Made by a program: the position numbers and the translations under genes
Shown: in pieces, positions 1 through 8,865 of the stretch
Numbering within the stretch: the stretch's first letter is position 1
How the letters are laid out: each line of letters begins with the position of its first letter
Notes under the pieces: generated by a model
The model's input: only the letters and a program-made list of their open reading frames with translations
What the model was told of the DNA's origin: nothing
Databases searched by the model: none
Assembly: GCA_028285345.1 (NCBI GenBank)
Contig: JANQPT010000018.1
Coordinates: forward strand, 1 to 64,000
Direction of reading: 5' to 3'
Length of the DNA: 64,000 bases
DNA from: Planctomycetales bacterium
Lineage (GTDB): Bacteria > Planctomycetota > Planctomycetia > Planctomycetales > Planctomycetaceae

Positions 1-633
1 GATGTTGCCCATGCTCTTTTTGATTTTGGGCGCGAGCGTCGCCGCCTCATCGTCCTGCGGAACCGGTACCGCCCGGCCGTTGGCCAGATCGTCAACCACC
101 CGCTGCGCCAGCGGAGCGGCCAATTGTGCCAGACGCACTTCCAACTCACCGGCCGTTTCGTCAGGGCCGATGTCGAGGCGTTCGCTGCCCAACATGGGAC
201 CGGAGTCCAGACCCGCTTTGATCTGAAAGATCGTCACGCCGGTCTCCGTCTCGCCGCACAGAATGGCATAGTTAACCGGTGCGGCGCCGCGGTATTTGGG
301 GAGCAGTGAGGCGTGCAGGTTGACCGCACCCAGACGAGGGGTATCCAGTAGTTGTTGAGAGAGAATCTGGCCGTAAGCGGCAACGACGAGGAGATCCAGA
401 TCGAGCTCGCGCATTTGTGCAAGCGACTCGGGGGAATTAACTTTTTCGGGCCGCAGGATCAACGTTTGATGTGCCTCTGCGATATCGGCCATCGGATTGC
501 GGACATGCCGATGATGCCCGCGCCCGGTGCGCAGGGGCTGCGTGTAGAGGGCGACGACATCGTGCGGGGTGTCGTAGAGGGATTGAAAGGCGGGGACCGC
601 AAACTCGCCGGTGCCCAACATGGCCAGTCTCAA
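1..633 (-). CDS. fmt: Methionyl-tRNA formyltransferase, C-terminal part beyond window
   Basis: This enzyme transfers a formyl group from 10-formyltetrahydrofolate to Met-tRNAfMet in the cytoplasm before initiation. The visible 211 residues are the N-terminal catalytic domain: a Rossmann start (MLGTGEFAVPAF), the folate-binding stretch VNLHASLLPKYRGAAP, and the family's LDSGPML region. The gene runs off the left edge, so the C-terminal tRNA-binding domain is not seen. I chose the TTG at 633 because it gives the family's usual beginning (M-R-L-A-M-L-G-T-G) and is preceded by GAGGGG at good spacing; an ATG five codons in would cut the first strand. It lies 135 bp downstream of def, the classic def-fmt arrangement. 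Confidence 0.95.
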   Translation of the reverse strand, partial: MRLAMLGTGEFAVPAFQSLYDTPHDVVALYTQPLRTGRGHHRHVRNPMADIAEAHQTLILRPEKVNSPESLAQMRELDLDLLVVAAYGQILSQQLLDTPRLGAVNLHASLLPKYRGAAPVNYAILCGETETGVTIFQIKAGLDSGPMLGSERLDIGPDETAGELEVRLAQLAAPLAQRVVDDLANGRAVPVPQDDEAATLAPKIKKSMGNI

Positions 634-768
634 GAAAGTGATCCCCTCATCGGTACTTGGCGGGTTCTGTATAGAATCATTAGAAGTGGAAGTTAAACCA
701 CGGAGTCACGGAGGACACGGAATTCGCGGGAAGGCAAATCCGAAATCCGAAGCTCGAAATTCTTCAGT

Positions 769-1341
769 CTACGGCGCCATTGCTTGAAGTTGCTGTTTGA
801 TTTCTTCGTCGGAGGGATACTTTCCCTGTTCTTGCTGGCGGCGGAATAGTTCGTCGAAGTCGGAGAGCATGGGATCGACTTCCCGGCGTGCCGCGTCGGT
901 CATGCGGTCGGTGAACAGCACGCCGTCGAGGTGGTCTGTTTCATGTTGGATGGCACGACTGGCCAATTCGTCGACCGTCAGCTCAAACCCTTGCCCGTCC
1001 AAGCCGAACGCCTCGACGACGATCTCGTTCGCCCGCCGCACGTCGCCGTACACGTTGGGCAGGCTCAAGCAACCCTCCTCCGCTTCCTGCGTCCCTTTGC
1101 GGCGGGTGATCTCCGGATTGATGAACACGATCTCTTCGGCCGATTCCGCCGGATCAGATGTGAGATTGAGCACGAAAAACCGCAGCGGCAACGCCACTTG
1201 GTTGGCGGCCAAACCGATGCCCTTGGCCTCGTACATCAACTCAAACATCTCGCGGACGTTCTTCCGCAGTTTGGCGTCGATGGCGGTGACGGGCGACGAT
1301 TTCCAGCGCAGTGCGGGGTGAGGATACTTGATAATTTCCAT
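769..1341 (-). CDS. def: Peptide deformylase
   Basis: A metal-dependent hydrolase that removes the formyl group from nascent polypeptides at the ribosome. All three family motifs are present: GIGLAANQ at residues 41-48, EGCLS at 89-93 and QHETDH at 132-137, giving the Cys and two His metal ligands and the catalytic Glu. At 190 residues it is of normal length; the tail after residue 160 is charged (RRQQEQGKYPSDEEIKQQ). The start MEIIKYPHPALR is the typical one. It stops with TAG and sits just upstream of fmt, so the two enzymes of the formylation cycle are probably co-transcribed. Confidence 0.97.
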   Translation of the reverse strand: MEIIKYPHPALRWKSSPVTAIDAKLRKNVREMFELMYEAKGIGLAANQVALPLRFFVLNLTSDPAESAEEIVFINPEITRRKGTQEAEEGCLSLPNVYGDVRRANEIVVEAFGLDGQGFELTVDELASRAIQHETDHLDGVLFTDRMTDAARREVDPMLSDFDELFRRQQEQGKYPSDEEIKQQLQAMAP

Positions 1342-1598
1342 GAACGGGCTCGTTTCGAAGTCTCACAGCGAATCTTGATCGTGAATTATAAGAGAGACCG
1401 TCAGTCGCGTCGAGTGGCGGGAATCGGCAGAAGGAACTATGCACATCGATTTGTCCACGTTGACAATCAAGCATCGTTTGGATGAAATGCATTGATCGTG
1501 GGCGGGAGCGAACTGGCTGTTCGGCCGCTTGCGATCGAAAGGACTTCGAACTGGTTTCGATTCCGCTGACGCGTCGCGCAGACTTCTTAGAGAACCCC

Positions 1599-2249
1599 AT
1601 GAATGATGAATCGGTTACGCTCGATGATTCCGTCGAGACGCCCCATCCGGGTGGCATTACCATCAACAAGTTACGCTGGATTCTTCGCAATCCCTTCTGG
1701 CCCTTGCTGCTTGGTATCCCACTTGTACTGGCTTGTGCGGCCGCGTTCATGTGGCACTGGGCAATCTGGCTCATTGTCGTTCCGTTGTTCGGACTCAATC
1801 TGCTGTATTGGCGGCGGATCACTGAGCATTTCCGATTCGGCGATGCCAATCCGGGAAAGGTGGTCTCGACGGATCCAATATTGATCGCGGTCCGGTCGGA
1901 TTTAACGATCGGCTATGGAAGTTACCCCGTCGTCAAGATTGTTGAAGAGGCCGCATCCGACCGATGGCCGACTCCTCTGGAAGTGGGACATCGCGTGGCG
2001 ACGGTCGCCTTGTATGCGAGGCCCGAAGATCAGACTCTGATGCGCTGGGGAGACTTCAACCCCAAGCCGGTCGAACCGATTGCTGTTCGGCCCGAGGACG
2101 CCCACCAACTCCGTGAGAGTTTTTCCGACGAGGAGTGGGATTTGCTGGATCGCGGCATCGCGGAGCTCTCGGATTTGACCGTCGGGCTGCATCGGATTGA
2201 GGTCGATACCTCGACATGGGCCGCAGAACACAAACTTCGCCCCCAATGA
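1599..2249 (+). CDS. Small membrane protein of unknown function
   Basis: A 216-residue protein with two closely spaced hydrophobic segments near residues 33-70 (WPLLLGIPLVLACAAAF and WAIWLIVVPLFGLNLLYW), followed by a soluble domain of about 140 residues rich in acidic and aromatic positions. The ATG at 1599 is preferred because the in-frame extension upstream has no protein-like composition. The fold resembles planctomycete DUF3239-type proteins, but that assignment is from memory and weak. It is transcribed divergently from def, and the prenyltransferase-like gene converges on its 3' end with 28 bp between the stops. Confidence 0.7.
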   Translation: MNDESVTLDDSVETPHPGGITINKLRWILRNPFWPLLLGIPLVLACAAAFMWHWAIWLIVVPLFGLNLLYWRRITEHFRFGDANPGKVVSTDPILIAVRSDLTIGYGSYPVVKIVEEAASDRWPTPLEVGHRVATVALYARPEDQTLMRWGDFNPKPVEPIAVRPEDAHQLRESFSDEEWDLLDRGIAELSDLTVGLHRIEVDTSTWAAEHKLRPQ

Positions 2250-2277
2250 ATGTGTCGCTGCTGAGTTGTACTCGCGA

Positions 2278-3891
2278 CTACTTCTGGTCGGCGGCGGGGT
2301 CGTCCTCGGACGGTCCGCTGCGAGCGTAGATCGGCAGATGCCGATAGTAGACTTCCAGCGTGAGAATGCACATGGTCGTCATGTATAGCCGACCGCCGGG
2401 GGCGGCACCGTACCGGCAATTGGGGGGCCAACTTCCGGCGGCATGCCCCTGTTTGTCTTGAGTCGCGACGAGCGAATCGCGCATCACCTCATTCCACTTC
2501 TGCCAATTCTCGCCGCCGACCTGGTACATAAACTGCGTCGCGTAGTAGTTGTAGTACATGTCGCTCCGGGAGGGTCCCAGGGCGGCGAAGCGGGCGGAGC
2601 CTTCCTGGACGGCAGCGTTGTTGGTATCCCAGCCGCGGGATTGGCCCAGATACATGCGGCAAAGCAAGCCGACCGCCGACCTGGTCGGCGTGGCGCCGGG
2701 CGATCTGTAACCGTACCCGACGCCGCCGTCAGATTGAACGCTATCCAAGAACGCCCAGGCGCCGTCGAGTGTCTGTTGCGGAATCTTCAGTTCCGCGATC
2801 TTTCCACTATAGAGCGCCATGACTTGCCAGCCGACGACGGAGGTGTCGCCGGGCTGGACGCGGGGCCGATATCGCCAGCCGCCGGCGACGTGTTGCGCAC
2901 GCACGACAAAGTCCACCGCCTGCTGGACCGGCTTGCGCAGTTTGGGGTTCCGCCCCATGTTGTATGCTTCGCACAGTGCCAAGGTGGCGATTCCGTGGGC
3001 ATACATCCCTTCGTTGTCGCGCACGGTTCCCATCAAGCTGCCGAGATTACGCTTGGACTTTTTGACTTCCTTCACCAAAAAGTCGACGCCGCGGCGGACG
3101 ACGGCTCTGTATTCGCCGTGCTGCTCGGTATGTCCGGCGCCGAGGAAACAAAGGAGCGCCAATCCTGTGGCTCCGGTCGTGCAGTGGCCGAGGCGACCCG
3201 GATGGCTGCATCGTCCGCGGCAGCGTCCGGTTCGATGATTGAAACTCCAGCTGCCGTTCTTGTTCTGATGATTGGCCAGCCACTGCAGTCCCAAGGCAAC
3301 AGCCGCCTCGCTTTCGGGCGTTCCTCCTTCGCTGGCAACCAGACGCGCCCTGCTGACGGCACCCCGACCGGTGAGGTGGCCCGTCGAAATGGGGATGATC
3401 TGCTCCAACAGGTCATCTGGTTGGGCGGACTCAAATGACGAACCGATTTGCTCCAACTCGAGTCTGTTGGACATTTGGAATTCGGTTGTCGCACGTTCCT
3501 CCTCGAGCGACGGGGGAAGCGCGTCATCAGCCGACAGCTCGATCTCCTGAGAGAGTTGTTCCAAGTCGAGAGCTTGCGGGGTTTGTTCGCGCTCGCTGAA
3601 GACGGCCAGGATCTCCGGCAGTTGACTCTGCAATTCTAATGAGATGGTAAAGAGCGCCAGAATCGCCAGCAGAGCCGCGTGAAACAGCAGGCTGAGGCCC
3701 CATCCGGACATTTCGCCGTGACCCGTGGAGAACCAAGCCGTGCGCGACTTTTCGTCATTAGATGGAGTGTCAGCGGCGACGGACTCCCTTGCCCTTTGCT
3801 CACCCTTGCGGCGATCGGGTGGGAGCCGTTTGTGCGGAGTTTTCGCTCGTCGGTGGATTCCACTTGGAGCACTTTGCGTCGGCCCATTCAT
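2278..3891 (-). CDS. Membrane-anchored prenyltransferase/squalene-cyclase-like repeat protein
   Basis: The 537-residue product has a basic N-terminal tail, one transmembrane helix at about residues 66-85 (GLSLLFHAALLAILALF), an acidic linker, then an alpha/alpha-toroid of prenyltransferase/squalene-oxidase repeats from about residue 195 to the end. Recurrent repeat signatures are visible: ALGLQWLANHQNKNGSW, GVDFLVKEV, QQAVDFVVRAQ and AWAFLDSVQSDGGVGYG. Proteins of this architecture are common in planctomycetes and usually lack the DxDD acid of true cyclases; I see none here, so an enzymatic role is unproven and a binding role in the periplasm is as likely. A GTG two codons upstream (3897) is an alternative start. 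The stop is TAG. Confidence 0.85.
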   Translation of the reverse strand: MNGPTQSAPSGIHRRAKTPHKRLPPDRRKGEQRARESVAADTPSNDEKSRTAWFSTGHGEMSGWGLSLLFHAALLAILALFTISLELQSQLPEILAVFSEREQTPQALDLEQLSQEIELSADDALPPSLEEERATTEFQMSNRLELEQIGSSFESAQPDDLLEQIIPISTGHLTGRGAVSRARLVASEGGTPESEAAVALGLQWLANHQNKNGSWSFNHRTGRCRGRCSHPGRLGHCTTGATGLALLCFLGAGHTEQHGEYRAVVRRGVDFLVKEVKKSKRNLGSLMGTVRDNEGMYAHGIATLALCEAYNMGRNPKLRKPVQQAVDFVVRAQHVAGGWRYRPRVQPGDTSVVGWQVMALYSGKIAELKIPQQTLDGAWAFLDSVQSDGGVGYGYRSPGATPTRSAVGLLCRMYLGQSRGWDTNNAAVQEGSARFAALGPSRSDMYYNYYATQFMYQVGGENWQKWNEVMRDSLVATQDKQGHAAGSWPPNCRYGAAPGGRLYMTTMCILTLEVYYRHLPIYARSGPSEDDPAADQK

Positions 3892-4024
3892 ACCCACACT
3901 CTATGCGCGGACCGTGCGGGATGCAACGGGAAATTGCTCGGGATCGGTTGCGAATTCACGCAGCGCTAAGATGAATCCCCGACGAAGTCGGGGGAGTGAC
4001 GTTGTTTGGGGCGCGCTGTGCGTG

Positions 4025-5404
4025 TCAGACCCAGTCGTCGGTGCCGTACATTACGCCGAAGTACGTCTCGACGGCGGCGTCGAGCGCTTCGATGTCGGCG
4101 ATCAGCGGCCGGTCTTCGAAGTCGCACAGGTTGCGGATTTGCAGCAGGATGTCGCGCGGATGGCAGAATCGCATACTGCGGCGCGTCGATTTGTAATGCT
4201 GTTCAATCAAGTGCTCGACGGCACCGGGAGCCAATTGGATTCCCCATTCATCGGCTTGACTGGCCAACAATTCACGGAACTGCGATTCGGTCGGATCTTT
4301 GGCTTCGATCTTGTAGGGAATTCGCCGCAGAAAGGCTTCATCGACCAGGTCGGACGGCTCGAGGTTGGTGGAGAAGACGATCATTTGATCGAAGGGAACG
4401 CGAACCTTGCGGCCGCTGGCCATGCTGAGAATGTCGTACCGTTTTTCCAGCGGAATGATCCAGCGGTTGAGCAGTTCGACTTCGCTGATTCGTTGTCGTC
4501 CAAAGTCGTCGATGAGCAGCGTGCCGCAATTGCTCTTGAGCTGCACCGGCGCTTCGCTGATGCCGGTGTCGCGGTTCTTGGTGATTTCGAGGTTGTCCAT
4601 CGTCAGTTCACCGCCGACGATAATCGTCGGCCGCCGAATTTTGATCCAACGGCGGTCGACTTTGACACCGTTTTCCATGGGTTCGGTGGGCAGTTCTTCG
4701 TGACTACTGGGATCGTAGAGTCTGACGATTTCGCCGTAGACGTTGAGAATGCGGGGAATCCAGATGTGTTGCCCGAAGGCACCGGTGATTTTTTCCGCGA
4801 TGCTGGTTTTGCCGTTGCCGGGACTTCCATAGAGGAACAAGCCCTTGCCGGAATGGATCGCGCGGCCGACCCGGTTGATCAAATCGTCGCCGAGCGTGAG
4901 TGCCGAGAAGGCCTCCCGTATTTTTTCGCGGCTCGGCTTGTCGTTGCTGATCGATTGCGCTTCGATGCCGGCGATATAATCTTTGATGGAGACCGGGGCG
5001 GATCCGTAGTGTGTGTTTTTCTCCGAGAAACGGCGGGCACGCTCGGCACCGAGTTCGGTGATTTCATGGATGTAGTCATTCAGTGAACCCATGCCTTTGT
5101 AGACGACTTGCTGCTCGTCTTTGAGGCGGCGGAGCAACGGTTCAATCAATTTCGACGGCAGCCGCAATTGGTCGGCGACTTCCGAACCGGTGGCAGCGGC
5201 GGTGTTCATCAAAAACTTGAGAACGATGGCTTCGACTTCCGCCTCAGGCAAATCCGCCTCTTCGTAGGACGTCGGTTCGGCGGGGACGAACTCACTTGGC
5301 GAGTCGACTTTGGGAGTCTGAGCAGACGGCAGTGCTCCCTCGGCGAACAGGGAAGCTAACAACGAATCCGTTGAGGAGATGGCGCTATCTGGGGAATTGA
5401 TCAT
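4025..5404 (-). CDS. AAA-family ATPase with N-terminal winged-helix-like region
   Basis: A 459-residue soluble ATPase. Residues 1-52 are acidic and Ser/Pro-rich. Residues 53-120 look like a small helical, winged-helix-type domain (LPEAEVEAIVLKFLMNTA). The AAA core has a Walker A motif GSPGNGKTS at 193-201, a Walker B TLLIDDFG at about 295-302, a sensor-1-like FSTN, and an arginine-rich lid with RSMRFCHPRDILLQI. The IRRPTIIVGGEL stretch before Walker B is characteristic of a widespread bacterial family without an assigned substrate. It has no obvious partner gene nearby, so its client is unknown. Confidence 0.85.
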   Translation of the reverse strand: MINSPDSAISSTDSLLASLFAEGALPSAQTPKVDSPSEFVPAEPTSYEEADLPEAEVEAIVLKFLMNTAAATGSEVADQLRLPSKLIEPLLRRLKDEQQVVYKGMGSLNDYIHEITELGAERARRFSEKNTHYGSAPVSIKDYIAGIEAQSISNDKPSREKIREAFSALTLGDDLINRVGRAIHSGKGLFLYGSPGNGKTSIAEKITGAFGQHIWIPRILNVYGEIVRLYDPSSHEELPTEPMENGVKVDRRWIKIRRPTIIVGGELTMDNLEITKNRDTGISEAPVQLKSNCGTLLIDDFGRQRISEVELLNRWIIPLEKRYDILSMASGRKVRVPFDQMIVFSTNLEPSDLVDEAFLRRIPYKIEAKDPTESQFRELLASQADEWGIQLAPGAVEHLIEQHYKSTRRSMRFCHPRDILLQIRNLCDFEDRPLIADIEALDAAVETYFGVMYGTDDWV

Positions 5405-5703
5405 TTCTGCGTCCTACGTTCGAGGATGGACTGGCCTGCCCGCAGATCAAGACTTCAGGGTTCTCACCGCTGATTGCGACACATTGCCGGCCGGCGGCAA
5501 AGCATGTGCGGAGTCAACGACAGGCCTCGAACGTGCGGGACCTGGGAGAACCGGTGAAGTAAGTTGACCCACCAGAGAAAAGTCTAGTCCAAGTTCGGAC
5601 GCGAAGACGGACGAATCTCATTGAAATCGCGACAGGAACGTCGAGAATCGTGCGCAGAATGGCTTCCGGAAAAACGAGAAGTCCTAGTTCCGGCAGAATC
5701 GAC
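5405..5703. other. Intergenic gap without recognisable gene
   Basis: About 300 bases between the start of the AAA ATPase gene and the stop of the redoxin gene. It should contain the ATPase promoter. I see no tRNA, no clear terminator with a T-run, and only weak inverted repetition (CGTTCGAGG near 5416 and GCCTCGAACG near 5524), too far apart to interpret. Confidence 0.5.
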
Positions 5704-6282
5704 TCAAGCGGGAAAATACGCCGGCTCGTTGCCGGCCTTCCACTTGATATTGCAGCCGACGCTCGGCTTTTGCTCCTCAGAGACCGGCTCTCCTGCCAGC
5801 ACGGCGTCGAATGCAGCGCGGAGGTCGGCGCCGGTGACGGGAATGCCGCTGTCGGGGCGGCTGTCGTCCAACTGGCCGCGGTAGACCAGCTTGTGGGACG
5901 CGTCGAACAAGAAGAAATCGGGAGTGCAGGCGGCATTGTACGCTTTGGCCACGTCTTGCGACTCGTCGAACAGGTAAGGGAATGCGTATCCGGCGGACGC
6001 TTTTTCGGCGGCCATTTTCTCCGGGCTGTCGTCGGGGTGCGTGCTGATGTCGTTGGAGCTGATGCCGACGACCGCGACGCCGCGCTCCTGGTACTCCCGG
6101 CAGAGGGACGCAAAACCTTCTCGGATATGGATCACAAATGGACAATGGTTGCAGATAAACGCGACCAACAGCGGCTTGCCGGAAAAATCGGACAACGAGA
6201 CGGTGTTGCCGTCGGTATCGGGCAGGGAGAAATCGGGAGCGGCGGTTCCCAAGGGGAGCATTTGTGACGGGGTCATGACCAT
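5704..6282 (-). CDS. Thioredoxin-family redoxin (AhpC/TSA-like)
   Basis: A 192-residue cytoplasmic peroxiredoxin/thioredoxin-fold protein with no signal peptide. The redox centre is C44-N-H-C47 within AFICNHCPFV, the signature of the widespread family in which CxxC is followed by PF. The remaining fold elements are visible (APDFSLPDTDG, GISSND, TPDFFLFD, YRGQLDDSRP). The family is predicted to act in thiol-disulfide exchange; the physiological substrate is not established. It stands alone, about 110 bp upstream of the coaD stop on the same strand. Confidence 0.9.
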   Translation of the reverse strand: MVMTPSQMLPLGTAAPDFSLPDTDGNTVSLSDFSGKPLLVAFICNHCPFVIHIREGFASLCREYQERGVAVVGISSNDISTHPDDSPEKMAAEKASAGYAFPYLFDESQDVAKAYNAACTPDFFLFDASHKLVYRGQLDDSRPDSGIPVTGADLRAAFDAVLAGEPVSEEQKPSVGCNIKWKAGNEPAYFPA

Positions 6283-6392
6283 GATTGGAATCTCCTGGGG
6301 ATGAGACTAGGCGGGAATCTCTGCAGCTGGACTGCCATCGGCGACGACGGCGTGCCGTTAGAGTGACAGTACACTCAATTCCCGGCGCGCGG

Positions 6393-6920
6393 TCAACTCT
6401 CGCTGCGCGATTCGTTGAACTTTGCAAGCAGTGGATCGATGACCGGTTCCGGCACGAACTTGCGCAGCCGCTGTGTGTTTGACGCGGCTCCCATCTTCGC
6501 GATCTGCTTGATCAACGAGCTGGAGATGTGTGAATATTTCTCGCTGGCCATCAGGAACATGGTTTCAATTTCGGGTGTCAACGCGCGATTGGCCAGCGAC
6601 ATGGTGAACTCGGCCTCCATGTCGGACAGCGTCCGCACGCCGCGGAGCATCACGACGGCGCCGCACCGCTCAGCGAAATTGACCGTCAGGCCCTCAAAAC
6701 TCTCGACGGTGACATTGTCGTAATCGGCGACAGACGAGGTGATGAGCTTCAGCCGTTCCTCAACCGTAAAGAGGGCGTCCTTATCGGGATTGATGCCGAT
6801 TCCCACGACCAAACGATGAAAGATCCGCGCACCACGTTCGATGATATCAAGATGTCCCAAGGTGAGCGGATCGAAACTACCCGCATAAACGGCGATGCGC
6901 GGCGGTAGCGGTTCATTCAT
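6393..6920 (-). CDS. coaD: Phosphopantetheine adenylyltransferase
   Basis: The enzyme adenylates 4'-phosphopantetheine, the penultimate step of coenzyme A synthesis. The 175-residue protein shows the nucleotidyltransferase motif GSFDPLTLGHLDII near residues 14-27, the RGVRTLSDMEAEF stretch, and the ISSSLIKQIA motif that closes the active site. The ATG at 6920 is preceded by AAGGT at suitable spacing. The C-terminus (PVIDPLLAKFNESRSES) is slightly longer than in Escherichia coli. Confidence 0.96.
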   Translation of the reverse strand: MNEPLPPRIAVYAGSFDPLTLGHLDIIERGARIFHRLVVGIGINPDKDALFTVEERLKLITSSVADYDNVTVESFEGLTVNFAERCGAVVMLRGVRTLSDMEAEFTMSLANRALTPEIETMFLMASEKYSHISSSLIKQIAKMGAASNTQRLRKFVPEPVIDPLLAKFNESRSES

Positions 6921-7086
6921 GGCCGTACCTTGTTGTCTGAATCCCGCGCGGATGCGCGTGTCACTTCTCGCGTGCCAATTTCAAGTCACGGTCGCGCCTA
7001 TTCGACGTGGTTCAATTCAAGATTGCTTGAAACGCGTGCGGGGGATTTGGACCTTGTGCTTTGTCACGGTTTAATTTTGAGGTTGT

Positions 7087-7158
7087 GTGCCACTGGCTTT
7101 GCCAGTGCAACTTTTAGTGCCTCAAATACAAATGAAGCACTGGCGGAGCCAGTGGCAC
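7087..7158. repeat. Composite palindromic repeat
   Basis: Two short hairpins (CACTGGC-ttt-GCCAGTG at 7091-7107 and CACTGGC-gga-GCCAGTG at 7138-7154) lie inside an element bounded by an 11-base inverted repeat, GTGCCACTGGC and GCCAGTGGCAC. It lies in the 290-base gap between coaD and the ATP-grasp gene, where I see no other feature. Confidence 0.8.
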
Positions 7159-7213
7159 CCCTGTTCAGAAGTCTGACAAGGCACTGGCTCATATATTTTG
7201 GGCGTCACTCGCA

Positions 7214-8473
7214 TCATACCGTTGCGTCGACCAATGGCAAGACTGCACTCTGCGGCTGCAACGCTGGCGCGGCGGATGGCGTGCGGGACGCTTCAAGCTG
7301 CGGGAGATCGACTTGGTTCCATTCGTGGTCGAAAGTCCCCGATCGGGTGAGTGGAACACCGTGGCGAATGGACGTCAGTCCGATCTCGGCCAACATGAGC
7401 GGCGTGGTGATCGCCGGCAGCGGGTCATTGAAGGCGAAGACGATGTCGCGCGCCGCGGCGAGGCGGCGACGGAGCGGGAGGGGGTGGCGGACGTAGTTTT
7501 TGCGATTCCAACCGTAGAGGCCCATTGCGAAGCCCAACATTTTCGTCTGCCCGGCCGCTGCCTCGATGAGCGGTCCATCCGGCTCGAGAATCGCACGGCT
7601 CAACGCGGTTCCGGAGCGAGTCACTCCCGGCTCGTCGGTGACATCAAATAGATGGACGCCGTTGGTCGAGCGAGGATTGCATTCGATGACGTGAAACCGG
7701 CCGTCGCGATCGCGAATAAGATCGAAGGAAATGAGACCGCTAAAGTCCATGAACTCGACGAAGTCTTGCACTTGGCTGAGGATATCGGCTTCCTGCACGC
7801 TATGAAACAGGATGCCGGCATGTCCGGCAAAGCAGGTGGGCTGGTAAGCGCCGTGGGCACGCAGCCGGCCGCGATGCGCCACTCCGAAGCTGCAATACAC
7901 GTCGCCTTGGATGTAGTGTTGGGCGACCCAAGGAGTTTCTGGAGTTGGGGAGACCGCGGTCAGAGATGCAGCGTCGGGCGCCAGGACGACCTGATCGCCG
8001 AAGCGGGAATAGACCGGTTTGAAGGCGTATGCCTTCGAGTCCTTAACGAACTGCGCGAGACAGTCTGGTGACGTGAGCAAATGGGTTTCCGGGACGCGCA
8101 TCCCGGCGCGATGTGCGACGCGGCTAAACGTCAGTTTGTTGTGAACTTCGTGCAGCGTTTCAAAATCATCACAAAAGATCGTCGACGGATCGTCGAATTC
8201 GTCGCGACCGTGCGCGAGATAGAGGACCTCTTCGAAGACGGGCAGCACGAGATCGATCGCTTCGCGGCGAATGATGTCTCGGATTTGTCGGCGGTAGCGC
8301 TGCGGATCCTCTGTCGGGGCGCAGGTCTTAATGAACTTTCGCGCATGCCGAGAAAATCTCGACAGCGGAAACGCCCGGCTATCGGTCAGCACGACGTCGT
8401 GCCCGTCCCGGCTTAGGTGCCGCATGAGATCCAACGCCGCCGGTCCGCGCGCGGCGGTTATCAGTACACGCAT
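7214..8473 (-). CDS. ATP-grasp domain protein (carbamoyl-phosphate-synthase-like)
   Basis: A 419-residue soluble protein. The N-terminus (MRVLITAARGPAALDLMRHL) is a Rossmann-like pre-ATP-grasp domain. The middle contains ATP-grasp elements: a lysine in AYAFKPVYSRFGDQVV for nucleotide binding, WVAQHYIQGDVYC, and the metal-binding FHVIECNPRSTNGVHLF near residue 270. The family ligates a carboxylate to an amine or thiol at the expense of ATP, but the substrates cannot be read from the sequence. Its solitary location gives no pathway clue. Confidence 0.87.
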   Translation of the reverse strand: MRVLITAARGPAALDLMRHLSRDGHDVVLTDSRAFPLSRFSRHARKFIKTCAPTEDPQRYRRQIRDIIRREAIDLVLPVFEEVLYLAHGRDEFDDPSTIFCDDFETLHEVHNKLTFSRVAHRAGMRVPETHLLTSPDCLAQFVKDSKAYAFKPVYSRFGDQVVLAPDAASLTAVSPTPETPWVAQHYIQGDVYCSFGVAHRGRLRAHGAYQPTCFAGHAGILFHSVQEADILSQVQDFVEFMDFSGLISFDLIRDRDGRFHVIECNPRSTNGVHLFDVTDEPGVTRSGTALSRAILEPDGPLIEAAAGQTKMLGFAMGLYGWNRKNYVRHPLPLRRRLAAARDIVFAFNDPLPAITTPLMLAEIGLTSIRHGVPLTRSGTFDHEWNQVDLPQLEASRTPSAAPALQPQSAVLPLVDATV

Positions 8474-8755
8474 TGATTCACTGCCCCTGATCAGGATGTG
8501 GTGAATGAAAGGAAACGAATCAGACAGGTGAGGGTTGTGTCACCATGACTTGGTACATTCCGGACATTCATTCTCAGAGCGCATTGGGGAAGCGAACAGC
8601 GCAAACCATGGGATATTGCGAAGTTGGCCCATAGCGCCGAAAACCTGTGCCGTTGATGCGGGCACGTTGTTTTTGGGCAACACGCGGGAGTTCGGTGCGC
8701 ACTCTACCCTTGTCGTCACGGGGAGGCAGTCGCGTTGTTAAAACTAGAAACTGAG

Positions 8756-8828
8756 GTAGCAGAAGTCGTGAGACTTCTGAAAACGAAAACGAGGCAGACG
8801 GTTTTCGAACTCTTACGAGTACGGCTAC
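8756..8828. repeat. Two-hairpin intergenic repeat, copy 1
   Basis: Bounded by GTAGC and GCTAC, it contains the hairpins AGAAGTCGTGAGACTTCT and an imperfect CGAACTCTTACGAGTACG. The same pair of hairpins recurs in opposite orientation at 21810-21893. It occupies the 390-base gap between the secreted TPR gene and the ATP-grasp gene; the rest of that gap (8474-8755) shows no gene. Confidence 0.8.
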
Positions 8829-8865
8829 GTCAAGATTTTTGACAAATCGATCGCGATTCGAGCCG

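Noticed and set aside
3725-5086. A 453-codon plus-strand open frame
   Set aside because: It lies antisense to the AAA ATPase gene and the start of the prenyltransferase-like gene, shows no protein-like motifs, and the minus-strand genes have clear domain signatures.
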